A DNA stretch of 64,000 nucleotides from JAKFVC01 sp040386595 (lineage in GTDB: Bacteria > Planctomycetota > Planctomycetia > Planctomycetales > Planctomycetaceae), in NCBI GenBank assembly GCA_040386595.1, contig JAZKFE010000003.1, positions 62,001 through 126,000 of the forward strand, given 5' to 3'. The translations under genes and the position numbers were made by a program. Position 1 is the stretch's first letter. Every line of letters begins with the position of its first letter. The notes below the pieces were generated by a model that was not told the DNA's origin, did not search any database, and saw only the letters and a program-made list of their open reading frames with translations. Positions 35,511 through 43,224 of this stretch are shown in pieces.

Positions 35511-35951
35511 ATGGATGTCGTCAATTTCTACAGTGTCAGTGATGAGTTCGGCGAATTCTCTAACTTTTATGCCTTCCCCATTCAACTCGACGGCGAGCAC
35601 TGGCCGACTTCTGAGCACTATTTTCAGGCCCAAAAGTTTGAGGATGAGGCATACCGGCAGAAGATCCGTCAAACGGAATCGCCGATGATCGCCGCACGCC
35701 TGGGGCGCGACCGCAAACAAAAACTGCGGCCGGACTGGGAATCAGTGAAAGTTGAAATCATGAAGACTGCGGTCCTCGCCAAGTTCACTCAGCACCCGGA
35801 ACTTCAAACACTCCTGCTGTCGACGGGAAACGCCAAGATTGTCGAGCACACCGAGAACGACAACTACTGGGGCGACGGTGGAGATGGCAGCGGCAAGAAC
35901 ATGCTCGGCCAAATTCTGATGCAGGTGCGGGAATCCTTGCGGCAAGCCTGA
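35511..35951 (+). CDS. NADAR family N-glycosidase (YbiA-like)
   Basis: 146 aa. NADAR/YbiA motifs: FYSVSDEFGEFSNFYAFPIQLDGEHWPTSEHYFQAQKF at the N-terminus, ARLGRDRKQKLRPDWESVKVEIMKTAVLAKF, and YWGDGGDGSGKNMLGQILMQVRE at the end. Known members cleave N-glycosidic bonds in damaged riboflavin intermediates (YbiA) or remove ADP-ribose from guanine in DNA; comparative genomics links the fold to NAD/ADP-ribose metabolism. It lies 2 kb from the RNA-repair operon on the same strand but with other genes between, so a joint role is speculation. Confidence 0.93.
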   Translation: MDVVNFYSVSDEFGEFSNFYAFPIQLDGEHWPTSEHYFQAQKFEDEAYRQKIRQTESPMIAARLGRDRKQKLRPDWESVKVEIMKTAVLAKFTQHPELQTLLLSTGNAKIVEHTENDNYWGDGGDGSGKNMLGQILMQVRESLRQA

Positions 35952-35979
35952 TCAGACTTGTATCCCACTTTGGGGCCAA

Positions 35980-36645
35980 TCATTTTGCGGGCTGGCCCAA
36001 ATGCTTTGAAAGTACAGCTTGCAGTTGGTCAATCGGAATATTTCCCACCGCCAGCGTTTCATCAGGGCCAATCAAAAAATATTGTGGCATTTTCTTTAGG
36101 CGATAGACATCTATCAGCTCTTGAATCTCGCGTTCGTCGTTCACTCCCAGTACGAGTTGCCACCATCGACTATCGGAATGAAACTTCACTCGGTCACCGT
36201 TGCGACCGACCAAATCCTTTTGGGCACCGACGTACTTGATCCAGTCCCCGAAGTCCAAATCAACGCAGACGCTGAACATCACCAGCCGGTCTTCGGCTAA
36301 AAAATGCGTACGTAATACCTGTAAGTCGTCCTGAGTTTTGTTCCGGTCCTTGTCTTGAGATGACCAGAACTCCACCAGCACCCATTTCTTCCGCAGCCAG
36401 CGATCACTGATGTGGGTGATCTGCCCGCTGGCAGTGTGCGCCCAAAATTCAGGAACCAGCTTCCCCACAGCCAGCGATCTGGGCTGGGGCAGGGGAAGAG
36501 GTGGAAAAGTATTCTTCTTGGCGATCTCCGCCTTGGGGCCGGTGGTAGCGGGCTCCTCCGTGACATCGTCGGTGCACGTTGCGACAGAGGCGACCAGCGC
36601 GAGCACTCCACAGAAGAGAGTCGTCAAGAAATTCTGCAGCGACAT
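35980..36645 (-). CDS. Exported thioredoxin-fold protein without CxxC
   Basis: 221 aa. Signal peptide (FLTTLFCGVLALVASVATC; a lipobox is not convincing). A TlpA/redoxin-like domain follows: VGKLVPEFWAHTASGQI, KKWVLVEFWSSQDKDRNKTQDDLQVL, and YRLKKMPQYFLIGPDE with the cis-proline. The active site WCxxC is replaced by WSSQDK, so it cannot be a disulfide oxidoreductase. The C-terminal domain has the normal fold. Role unknown; planctomycetes have many such redoxin relatives. Confidence 0.82.
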   Translation of the reverse strand: MSLQNFLTTLFCGVLALVASVATCTDDVTEEPATTGPKAEIAKKNTFPPLPLPQPRSLAVGKLVPEFWAHTASGQITHISDRWLRKKWVLVEFWSSQDKDRNKTQDDLQVLRTHFLAEDRLVMFSVCVDLDFGDWIKYVGAQKDLVGRNGDRVKFHSDSRWWQLVLGVNDEREIQELIDVYRLKKMPQYFLIGPDETLAVGNIPIDQLQAVLSKHLGQPAK

Positions 36646-36961
36646 GGCACACCTCAGTTGAGCGAAACCTGCCCCTCAATATTGTCCGCCGGATGATCTC
36701 GCCACGTCAAGCACGACTGCACCTAACAGGCGGTTGCCTCTAACGTTACAGGCAACCGTCCATCTCAGAATTCCGGTGGCAGCTCGGGTCTTTTACACAA
36801 AACGACGCGCGCTGTAGATCCTCTTACAGAGACCGGCAGCGGGCGTTGTGCGGTGATTCGGCGAGCGGTCGCAGGCCCACAGTCAGAATTTTTCCCATCT
36901 GCTGAAAAAATCATTCGCGGCCGGCGACATATCAGTGAGTATCGCATCGGGGGAGAGAACA
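36646..36961. other. Divergent intergenic region with a hairpin
   Basis: About 315 bases between the leftward thioredoxin-fold gene and the rightward ECF sigma gene. Contains a perfect 9-bp inverted repeat CGGTTGCCT / AGGCAACCG at 36731-36758 around a 10-nt spacer (CTAACGTTAC). It could be an operator or a transcript hairpin. No ECF-type promoter was recognised with confidence. Confidence 0.45.
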
Positions 36962-37495
36962 ATGGCAAATTGGTTCACAGCGCAGCAGATTGCGAGTTTG
37001 CTCGACGAGCATTCCGCCGCGCTGGAACTATTTGCTTCGCAATGGACCGATATCCCCGAAGACTGCGTCCAGGAAGCGATCCTCGAACTAATGCGGCAAC
37101 CTGAAGCGCCTCGCAATATTGCCGCCTGGCTGTTTTATGTCGTCAAGTTGCGGGCTCTCAGTGCGAATCGCTCGGCCACGCGGCGACGGCGACATGAAAC
37201 TCTGGCGGCTCGGCTAGTCCGTGTCAGTACTGATCGTGACGAGCCGCCGTTCGATACCGAAGACCTGGCACGGGCTTTGGAACTGCTGGATGAGGAAGGG
37301 CGCCAAGTCGTCGTCGCACGTACCTGGGGTGGCCTGGGCTTTGCCGCCTTAGGCGAGTTGCTGGGAACTTCCGCAGCGACCGCCTTTCGTCGATACGAAG
37401 CCAGCTTACAGATTCTGCGAGTGAGATTGGAAGCATCATGCAGCCAGACCGACCGTCCGAACCTGACTTCCCCGAAGAGCTGTCCGACGAACTGA
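36962..37495 (+). CDS. ECF-type sigma factor
   Basis: 177 aa from ATG 36962 with GGGGAGAG closely upstream. Region 2: DIPEDCVQEAILELMRQPEAPRNIAAWLFYVVKLRALSANRSATRRRRHE. Region 4 helix-turn-helix: GLGFAALGELLGTSAATAFRRYEASLQILRVRLE. A divergent planctomycete-type ECF factor. Its last 58 nt overlap the next gene in another frame. With the three following genes it forms a small regulon-like operon whose products are membrane or secreted proteins. Confidence 0.86.
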   Translation: MANWFTAQQIASLLDEHSAALELFASQWTDIPEDCVQEAILELMRQPEAPRNIAAWLFYVVKLRALSANRSATRRRRHETLAARLVRVSTDRDEPPFDTEDLARALELLDEEGRQVVVARTWGGLGFAALGELLGTSAATAFRRYEASLQILRVRLEASCSQTDRPNLTSPKSCPTN

Positions 37496-38121
37496 ATGCG
37501 TTCGCTCGACAACTCCGAACAGGCTTCCAACCCAAGCCCGCGACACTCGACCTAGGACAGCTAATGTTTGAGGCCGGACGAACTGCGGCCCTCGCGGAAG
37601 TCGGCCGTCGCGAGACACAAGCGGTACGCTCGCCATCGGTGCGTGTTCTACGTCTGTGGCAAACGGCCGCGACATTCATGACTGCAGTCTCGTTAATACT
37701 CGCCACAACGTTGACATTAAGAACAGATCCCGAGCCGCGCGTAATCATCGTCGACCGATTGCCCCCGCCAGCTACGACACCACTCTCGAACCAAACAACC
37801 CCCGGAACGCAACTGGCTCAAGATCGACAAACACCACCAGCCACCGCGCCGGCAACAAGCAATCGTTCAACGACAAGAAAATTTCCGCAGTCCGATGATC
37901 TAACGGAATTCTTCACAGCCGGATCATTTATGCAGCGAGCACACGAACTGGCACTCGCCTCAAGCCTCGACGCGCAACACAACGTAGCGGAGACACCATC
38001 TGTGAAATCAAATTCCCCCAGTAAGCGTGCTCCGATGGAACCACCACTTAGCCCTCTTTCCCTAATGGGTCACAAGCCTCATCTCACAATTGATCGTCTT
38101 TTAGAGGAGCATCCCCTATGA
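37438..38121 (+). CDS. Single-pass membrane protein, probable anti-sigma-like partner
   Basis: 227 aa from ATG 37438. An acidic N-terminal cytoplasmic part (PEELSDELNAFARQLRTGFQPKP), one membrane helix near residues 76-93 (AATFMTAVSLILATTLTL), and a Pro/Thr/Ser-rich outer part. Position and topology are those of planctomycete proteins paired with ECF sigma factors, but no zinc anti-sigma motif is present, so the role is inferred from context. Overlaps the sigma gene by 58 nt and the next gene by 4 nt (ATGA). Confidence 0.72.
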   Translation: MQPDRPSEPDFPEELSDELNAFARQLRTGFQPKPATLDLGQLMFEAGRTAALAEVGRRETQAVRSPSVRVLRLWQTAATFMTAVSLILATTLTLRTDPEPRVIIVDRLPPPATTPLSNQTTPGTQLAQDRQTPPATAPATSNRSTTRKFPQSDDLTEFFTAGSFMQRAHELALASSLDAQHNVAETPSVKSNSPSKRAPMEPPLSPLSLMGHKPHLTIDRLLEEHPL

Positions 38122-39605
38122 ACCGTCCCCCTCCGCTCACCACATTTATTAACAGGCGATTTTTCGTCGCGATCGGGTGGTTATTGGTAACGGCAATGTG
38201 CATTCCGGCTCAGGCCGAAGAGCCATTTCCGGAACTCCCCCCCGAGTTCAAAACTCATGAATGGACACTCTCACCAGCCAAGGAACCACACTTCGCTCTG
38301 CAATATAAGTTGCTGCCCCCTTTAAACGAACGTAAACCCGGCAACTCAGCAGCTTACTACAACCGCGCTCTGCTATTCCAAGGGAGCATGCCGAAAGATC
38401 CACCAGAGCTCCTCGATCGATACATTGAGTGGTTCGACATGCCCTGCGACAAACTCCCTCTGGACGAGGTCAAAGCATGGTTAGCCAGACGCCGTCTTGT
38501 GCTCAACGAACTCCAAACGGCCACACAGTGCGAAACCTGTGACTGGGGTACCCGCTTTCAAGATCTGCGAGGCATGGACGTCATCTCGGTGACACTCCAG
38601 GAGTTTCAGGAGGCCCGCCAGTTAGTTCGCACGTTACGACTGCAAGCCAAGGTGGAAATTGCCGAGAAAAAATTTGATGCGGCAGTTAAAACGATCCAAC
38701 AAAGCTATCGACTGGCCCACGACCTGGCGACCGTTCCGATGGTCATTGTCAACCTGATTGCCATTGCCAGCCAATCGTACGCCAACGATTCGCTGAGCGA
38801 CCTGATCACCGCAGAGGGCTCACCGAATATGTATTGGGCGTTACGTGGATTGCCTGACCCGCTCGTTGACGTTCGCCCCAGTATTGAATTTGAATCGAGT
38901 ATGGCATTTCGGATATTTCCGTTCTTAGTCGATGCCGACACTGCGGAGCACTCTCCTCAAGAATGGCAACGATTGCTGGCATCGGTCAATTTCAACGGCA
39001 CAATCTCCAACGATTCTCTCGCCAGCCGGACACGAATTACCACATTAGTCACGCGGAGCTATCCCATCGCTAAGCGTGAGTTGATCGCAGCCGGGTACGA
39101 TCGCGAACGAATCGAACGGATGCCAGTCGGACAGGTCGTCGCCATCTTCGCTCGTGACTGCCAGCGGTACACTGCAGACCAACTCGTCAAGTGGATTTTC
39201 ATGCCGTCCTCTGCCCGCACCAAGGCGATCGAAGCCACTCAAGCCGCATTAATTCGTGAGGGGTATCGCGGCAGGGGCAATGATGACATTGCGGATCGAG
39301 ATCCCCTGCAAATCAATACTCAATTGGGCTACAATCTTACTGGAATCAGCGAATCGAGCGACCGTCCGCGACGTCAGGTGACCGCACTGGCCACGATCGA
39401 GGCCATTCGCATCCATGCCGCTCACAACGACGGCCATCTGCCTGCCTCCCTGGCCGACATCACGGTCGTTCCGGTCCCCCCCGATCCCTTCACGGGCAAG
39501 CCGCTGCCCTATCGGGTGATCGACAACCGAGCCGAACTGATCGTTACTCCCACAAGACCAAACTTCGATTTCCCCGGCCGGCGTTTTTTGCTACGGATAC
39601 GATAA
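38118..39605 (+). CDS. Secreted hypothetical protein of the sigma operon
   Basis: 495 aa. Signal peptide RRFFVAIGWLLVTAMCIPAQA. A helical central region (LVRTLRLQAKVEIAEKKFDAAVKTIQQSYRLAHDLA) resembles TPR-like stacking. The C-terminus, AAHNDGHLPASLADITVVPVPPDPFTGKPLPYRV, is a pattern seen in many planctomycete secreted proteins. No enzymatic motif recognised. ATGA overlap shows coupling to the upstream membrane protein. Confidence 0.78.
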   Translation: MNRPPPLTTFINRRFFVAIGWLLVTAMCIPAQAEEPFPELPPEFKTHEWTLSPAKEPHFALQYKLLPPLNERKPGNSAAYYNRALLFQGSMPKDPPELLDRYIEWFDMPCDKLPLDEVKAWLARRRLVLNELQTATQCETCDWGTRFQDLRGMDVISVTLQEFQEARQLVRTLRLQAKVEIAEKKFDAAVKTIQQSYRLAHDLATVPMVIVNLIAIASQSYANDSLSDLITAEGSPNMYWALRGLPDPLVDVRPSIEFESSMAFRIFPFLVDADTAEHSPQEWQRLLASVNFNGTISNDSLASRTRITTLVTRSYPIAKRELIAAGYDRERIERMPVGQVVAIFARDCQRYTADQLVKWIFMPSSARTKAIEATQAALIREGYRGRGNDDIADRDPLQINTQLGYNLTGISESSDRPRRQVTALATIEAIRIHAAHNDGHLPASLADITVVPVPPDPFTGKPLPYRVIDNRAELIVTPTRPNFDFPGRRFLLRIR

Positions 39606-40004
39606 TCGATATCAATTGCCTTAACATTCGATGCCGAAGGTTTGTTAATGCGTCTAATTAAACTCTCGGTACTCAATACTTTTAATTGATCGAATTAATG
39701 CGACATCCGGCACGAATCACACCAATGATACGAATAAATGATTAGAAGGCAGATCGTTAGAACATGTCGGAATACAGCATTCGACAGTCCAAAAGTATCT
39801 CTTCAGAGCGTATTCACTCGTGCGATTCGTGGTCTAACTCTGCTCTTCGGTGTTCGACACCGGCGTCAGTTTGCGACTTCTACATCTCGCAAACGTTGTC
39901 AGACAAAAATGCATTCTCAATGAGTCCAGTTAGAACACTGACGTCTCAGCGCTTTGTGCGGTCCAATTCAACACGTTCTAAAAACTTAACATCGAGAACC
40001 CATC
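39606..40004. other. Intergenic region
   Basis: About 400 AT-richer bases between two rightward genes. TTAATT and TTAATG motifs recur around 39630-39700. No tandem repeat, hairpin with T run, or credible coding frame. It separates the three-gene sigma operon from the DUF1559 gene, which may therefore have its own promoter. Confidence 0.4.
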
Positions 40005-41558
40005 ATGCGCCCGATCCCATTACTCATAGCGATGTTGGCTTTCGCCACGCCAATCGGTGTGATCCCAGCCCAAGAAACGGCCGGTTTGCCCCCCATCGCC
40101 CAGCAGCAAATTAACGGCGAGACAATCCTCGTGGCCCGGTTGAATCTCTCACACCCGGGGATCCAACAGGTGAGCGAGTTTTTTGCAAACTACCCCGATC
40201 CGTCAGGTTGGTTCGGACTGAAATCCGAAGACTTTCACAACATTTTCCGCAGCCTGCAAACGGCAAGAAAAGACGCACCACAGCGAGTCACGGAACTCTT
40301 TCTGTTGATCTCAACTCATGACTTGCCAGCCAGTAGCTTGACGCTGGCCATCCCCGTGACGGGAACCGACGCCGATCGAGCTGCTGTCGCCGAGGCCCTG
40401 AAAACGGTTCGCAAAGGAACTGTGGAAATAGTTGCAGACGGGGTTATCTTCTCTACCGATAGAGACAGTGCCAATCGCCAACAGGCAGTCCGATCTCTCA
40501 GGCCCGAGCTCACCGCGGCATTAACAGCTATTAAACAATCTCCCATCCAGATCGCCGTCGGCCTGGATCCCGACACGCGACGTGTCATTCGCGAGTTCTG
40601 GCCCGAACTACCTGCAGAACTCGGTGGCGGATCAGGCCTGAATCTCGCAGATGGCTGGAAGTGGCTCGCCCTGGGCCTGACGCCGTCGCCTCGTCCCGAA
40701 GCACAGTTCATCTTGCAAGCGAACGACGTGCCTGCGGCGGAAGCCTCGGCAAAAACGCTAGCCGCATTGCTAAAATTGGCGATGAGCACAGGGGCGGTGG
40801 AGGAAAGCAACACCGCAGCACTGACAAAACTACTCACCCCCACACAGCAAGGTGACCGTTTAATCGTTGCCATTAACGATGCCAACGGTGGTACGCAAAA
40901 GGTGATTGATGAATTCGCGGAACCGCTCAAAACAAAACTCCTGCGCAACGCGGTGCAAAAGCGTACCGTTAACAATCTGAAGTTTATAATGCTGGCACTG
41001 CACAATTATCTCGACGTCAACAAGACTTTCCCCCCCGCCGCAAATCTTTCCCCCGACGGCAAGCCGTTGCTCAGCTGGCGTGTCCACATCTTGCCGTACG
41101 TCGATGAGAATGCACTTTATGAAGAGTTCCATCTGAACGAACCGTGGGACAGCGAACACAACCGAAAACTGATCACACGAATGCCCGATATTTACGCCTC
41201 ATCAAGTATTACGATGCAGCAACGTACGCAAGGATTAACCACCTACCTGGGCATCAGCGGCGAACACTCTCTCTTCTCCGGCCTCGAAGGCAGGACAATT
41301 AAATCCATTACGGACGGGACATCGAACACGATCGGCATTGTCGACGCCATGACCGACCATGCCGTGACTTGGACGCAACCAGAAGACCTGAAAGTCGATT
41401 CCAAGAACCCTCACAAAGGCTTGGCTGGCCAACTAGAGAAGAAATTCCGCGTCGGCTTTTGCGATGGGTCCGTTCGTGCCGTCCCAGACTCGATCACACC
41501 CGAGAATCTGCGTCGCCTCTTACTCATTGACGACGGCGAGCCCGTTGAGCCATTCTAA
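40005..41558 (+). CDS. Secreted DUF1559-domain protein
   Basis: 517 aa. Signal peptide (LLIAMLAFATPIGVIPAQ). Residues 20-310 are an unrecognised alpha/beta region. From about residue 320 a DUF1559 module follows: NLKFIMLALHNYLDVNKTFPPAANLSPDGKPLLSWRVHILPYVDENALYEEFHLNEPWDSEHN, then DGTSNTIGIVDA and FRVGFCDGSVRAV. It lacks the prepilin leader, as in other long planctomycete DUF1559 proteins. It probably belongs to the same cell-envelope system as the three genes before it. A strong terminator follows. Confidence 0.86.
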   Translation: MRPIPLLIAMLAFATPIGVIPAQETAGLPPIAQQQINGETILVARLNLSHPGIQQVSEFFANYPDPSGWFGLKSEDFHNIFRSLQTARKDAPQRVTELFLLISTHDLPASSLTLAIPVTGTDADRAAVAEALKTVRKGTVEIVADGVIFSTDRDSANRQQAVRSLRPELTAALTAIKQSPIQIAVGLDPDTRRVIREFWPELPAELGGGSGLNLADGWKWLALGLTPSPRPEAQFILQANDVPAAEASAKTLAALLKLAMSTGAVEESNTAALTKLLTPTQQGDRLIVAINDANGGTQKVIDEFAEPLKTKLLRNAVQKRTVNNLKFIMLALHNYLDVNKTFPPAANLSPDGKPLLSWRVHILPYVDENALYEEFHLNEPWDSEHNRKLITRMPDIYASSSITMQQRTQGLTTYLGISGEHSLFSGLEGRTIKSITDGTSNTIGIVDAMTDHAVTWTQPEDLKVDSKNPHKGLAGQLEKKFRVGFCDGSVRAVPDSITPENLRRLLLIDDGEPVEPF

Positions 41559-41674
41559 CGACAAAATCGAACTCCATTGTGGATGTTTGTCCCGCGACCG
41601 CAGCTGAGATTCGACGGCAACATCAATCCAGGCCCACGGGCATAGCGCGCCGAGCATTGACCGCTGAGACACTT

Positions 41675-41708
41675 AAAGCCCCGAAGAGACTATCTCTTCG
41701 GGGCTTTT
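41675..41708 (+). terminator. Intrinsic terminator
   Basis: Perfect 15-bp stem AAAGCCCCGAAGAGA / TCTCTTCGGGGCTTT with a 3-nt loop (CTA), followed by TTGT. It ends the DUF1559 transcript and insulates the GntR operon downstream. Confidence 0.9.
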
Positions 41709-41801
41709 GTATTCCCGGTACCTCTCATCGTGAGTGAATCCAATCGAGACATCTCTGCATCACCCCGGAAGAACCTTTCCCCCACAAATCGCCGAAATTT
41801 C

Positions 41802-41840
41802 TTGACATCCAGGACGAAGTGCATTACTATCGTAATGCAC
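41802..41840 (+). promoter_or_regulatory. Sigma70-like promoter with an overlapping GntR operator
   Basis: A consensus -35 TTGACA (41802-41807) and -10 TACTAT (41825-41830) are separated by exactly 17 nt. The -10 lies in the middle of a perfect palindrome at 41819-41840: arms GTGCATTAC and GTAATGCAC around TATC. The palindrome ends two bases before the GntR start codon, so the messenger should be nearly leaderless. A GntR-family dimer bound here would block the promoter of its own gene: autorepression is the natural reading. Confidence 0.8.
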
Positions 41841-41842
41841 TC

Positions 41843-42238
41843 ATGCACAACCTCAACTTTCAATTTGAAGTCCAGCCCTCTTCAGGAGTGCCCATTTACC
41901 GCCAGGTTATGGACCAAGTTCGTGCGCTCATTGCCGGGGGCAAACTGAAGCCGGGCGATGTCCTGCCCAGTATCCGGCAGATGGCGTTGGAGCTGCAGGT
42001 CAACATGATGACCGTGTCCAAGGCCTACGCCAAACTCGAGGCGGAAGGGCTGCTGGAGCACCTGCGCGGCAGCGGGACACGAGTCGCCGAGCAAGCCGGC
42101 CTTGGCACCCTCGAAACACGCCAACAAGAACTGCGACCACTCGCCGAAGCTCTCGTCAAACACGGGGCCTTGTGCAATCTCACCGACGAGCAAATCCTGA
42201 CCGTCGTCAAATCGGTTCTTAAGGAACAGCAGCGATGA
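41843..42238 (+). CDS. GntR-family regulator (YtrA type)
   Basis: 131 aa from ATG 41843. N-terminal winged helix GVPIYRQVMDQVRALIAGGKLKPGDVLPSIRQMALELQVNMMTVSKAYAKLEAEGLLEHLRGSGTRV, with a short C-terminal helical part instead of a ligand domain, typical of the YtrA subfamily that controls adjacent ABC transporters. The frame is open to GTG 41819, but that would translate the operator. No Shine-Dalgarno is possible because the expected transcript start is about 6 nt upstream. ATGA overlap with the ATPase gene. Confidence 0.92.
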   Translation: MHNLNFQFEVQPSSGVPIYRQVMDQVRALIAGGKLKPGDVLPSIRQMALELQVNMMTVSKAYAKLEAEGLLEHLRGSGTRVAEQAGLGTLETRQQELRPLAEALVKHGALCNLTDEQILTVVKSVLKEQQR

Positions 42239-43125
42239 ACGCCACATCTCAGACGATTATTCAGACGCAGCATTTGGCCAAAGAATTCGGCACCAAACGG
42301 GTGCTGCAGGATGTCAATCTCGCCATTCCGCAGGGGGCGATCGTCGGACTACTGGGAACCAACGGCTCTGGCAAATCCACATTACTTAAATGCATCTTAG
42401 GGCTTTTGAGATGCTCGCAAGGTTCAGCCAGGGTCTATGGCGAAAATGCCTGGGACCTTAGTGCCGAGTCCAAGGCTCGACTAGGATATGTGCCGCAAGA
42501 CATCCGGCTGTATCCCTGGATGCTCGTGCGGCAGATCATCGCTTACACGGCGGCATTTTATCCGCGATGGGATTTCAAGCTGACCGATCGACTCTTAGAG
42601 GAATGGCATCTCTCGCCAACTGATTTAGTCGGGCCGCTCTCGCAGGGCCAGGCACAAAAACTCGCCTTAATCTTGGCCTTGGGCCATCGTCCCGAACTAT
42701 TAATCTTCGATGAGCCCGTTGCAAGTTTAGACCCGGTAGCTCGGCGCGAGTTTTTAAAGTCGCTGCTAGAGATTACCCAGGACGAACGTCATACGGTGTT
42801 GTTCTCGACGCACATCACATCCGACTTGGAACGAGTCGCATCACACGTCGCCGTCTTGCGGCACGGGCAAATTGAGTTCTTCGATGAGCTCGATGTCATG
42901 AAGGACAAAGTCAAACGCTTGCGAATCTCCGCCGCCGAAGATCTGCCACCACAGTTCGCCATTCCCGGTGCCTTACGCACAGAGATCGACGGCCGCCGAG
43001 CCCTCGTCGCGGTGTGTGATCTGCACCCGCATATGGTCGAAGAATTGAAATCCAAGTGGCACGCCGACATTAGCGTGGAAGACCTCAATCTGGAAGACAT
43101 TTTTCTAGAGCTACATCACGCCTGA
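42235..43125 (+). CDS. ABC transporter ATP-binding protein
   Basis: 296 aa. Walker A GTNGSGKST near residues 40-48, Q-loop YVPQD, signature LSQGQAQKL (a variant of LSGGQ), Walker B LLIFDEPVASLDP, H-loop STH. The last 80 residues are the extra domain seen in YtrB/CcmA-like drug or lipid exporters. Coupled to the GntR gene (ATGA) and followed after 99 nt by a large membrane protein that is the likely transmembrane partner. Confidence 0.93.
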   Translation: MNATSQTIIQTQHLAKEFGTKRVLQDVNLAIPQGAIVGLLGTNGSGKSTLLKCILGLLRCSQGSARVYGENAWDLSAESKARLGYVPQDIRLYPWMLVRQIIAYTAAFYPRWDFKLTDRLLEEWHLSPTDLVGPLSQGQAQKLALILALGHRPELLIFDEPVASLDPVARREFLKSLLEITQDERHTVLFSTHITSDLERVASHVAVLRHGQIEFFDELDVMKDKVKRLRISAAEDLPPQFAIPGALRTEIDGRRALVAVCDLHPHMVEELKSKWHADISVEDLNLEDIFLELHHA

Positions 43126-43224
43126 ATGGCGTTCACCGCGAACGTGCAGCGTCACGAAGCACGATGGTCAACACGGACGAGCCGAACGAGCTTGTCGCAA
43201 TTCGTAATTTGAAGTGAGGACTGT

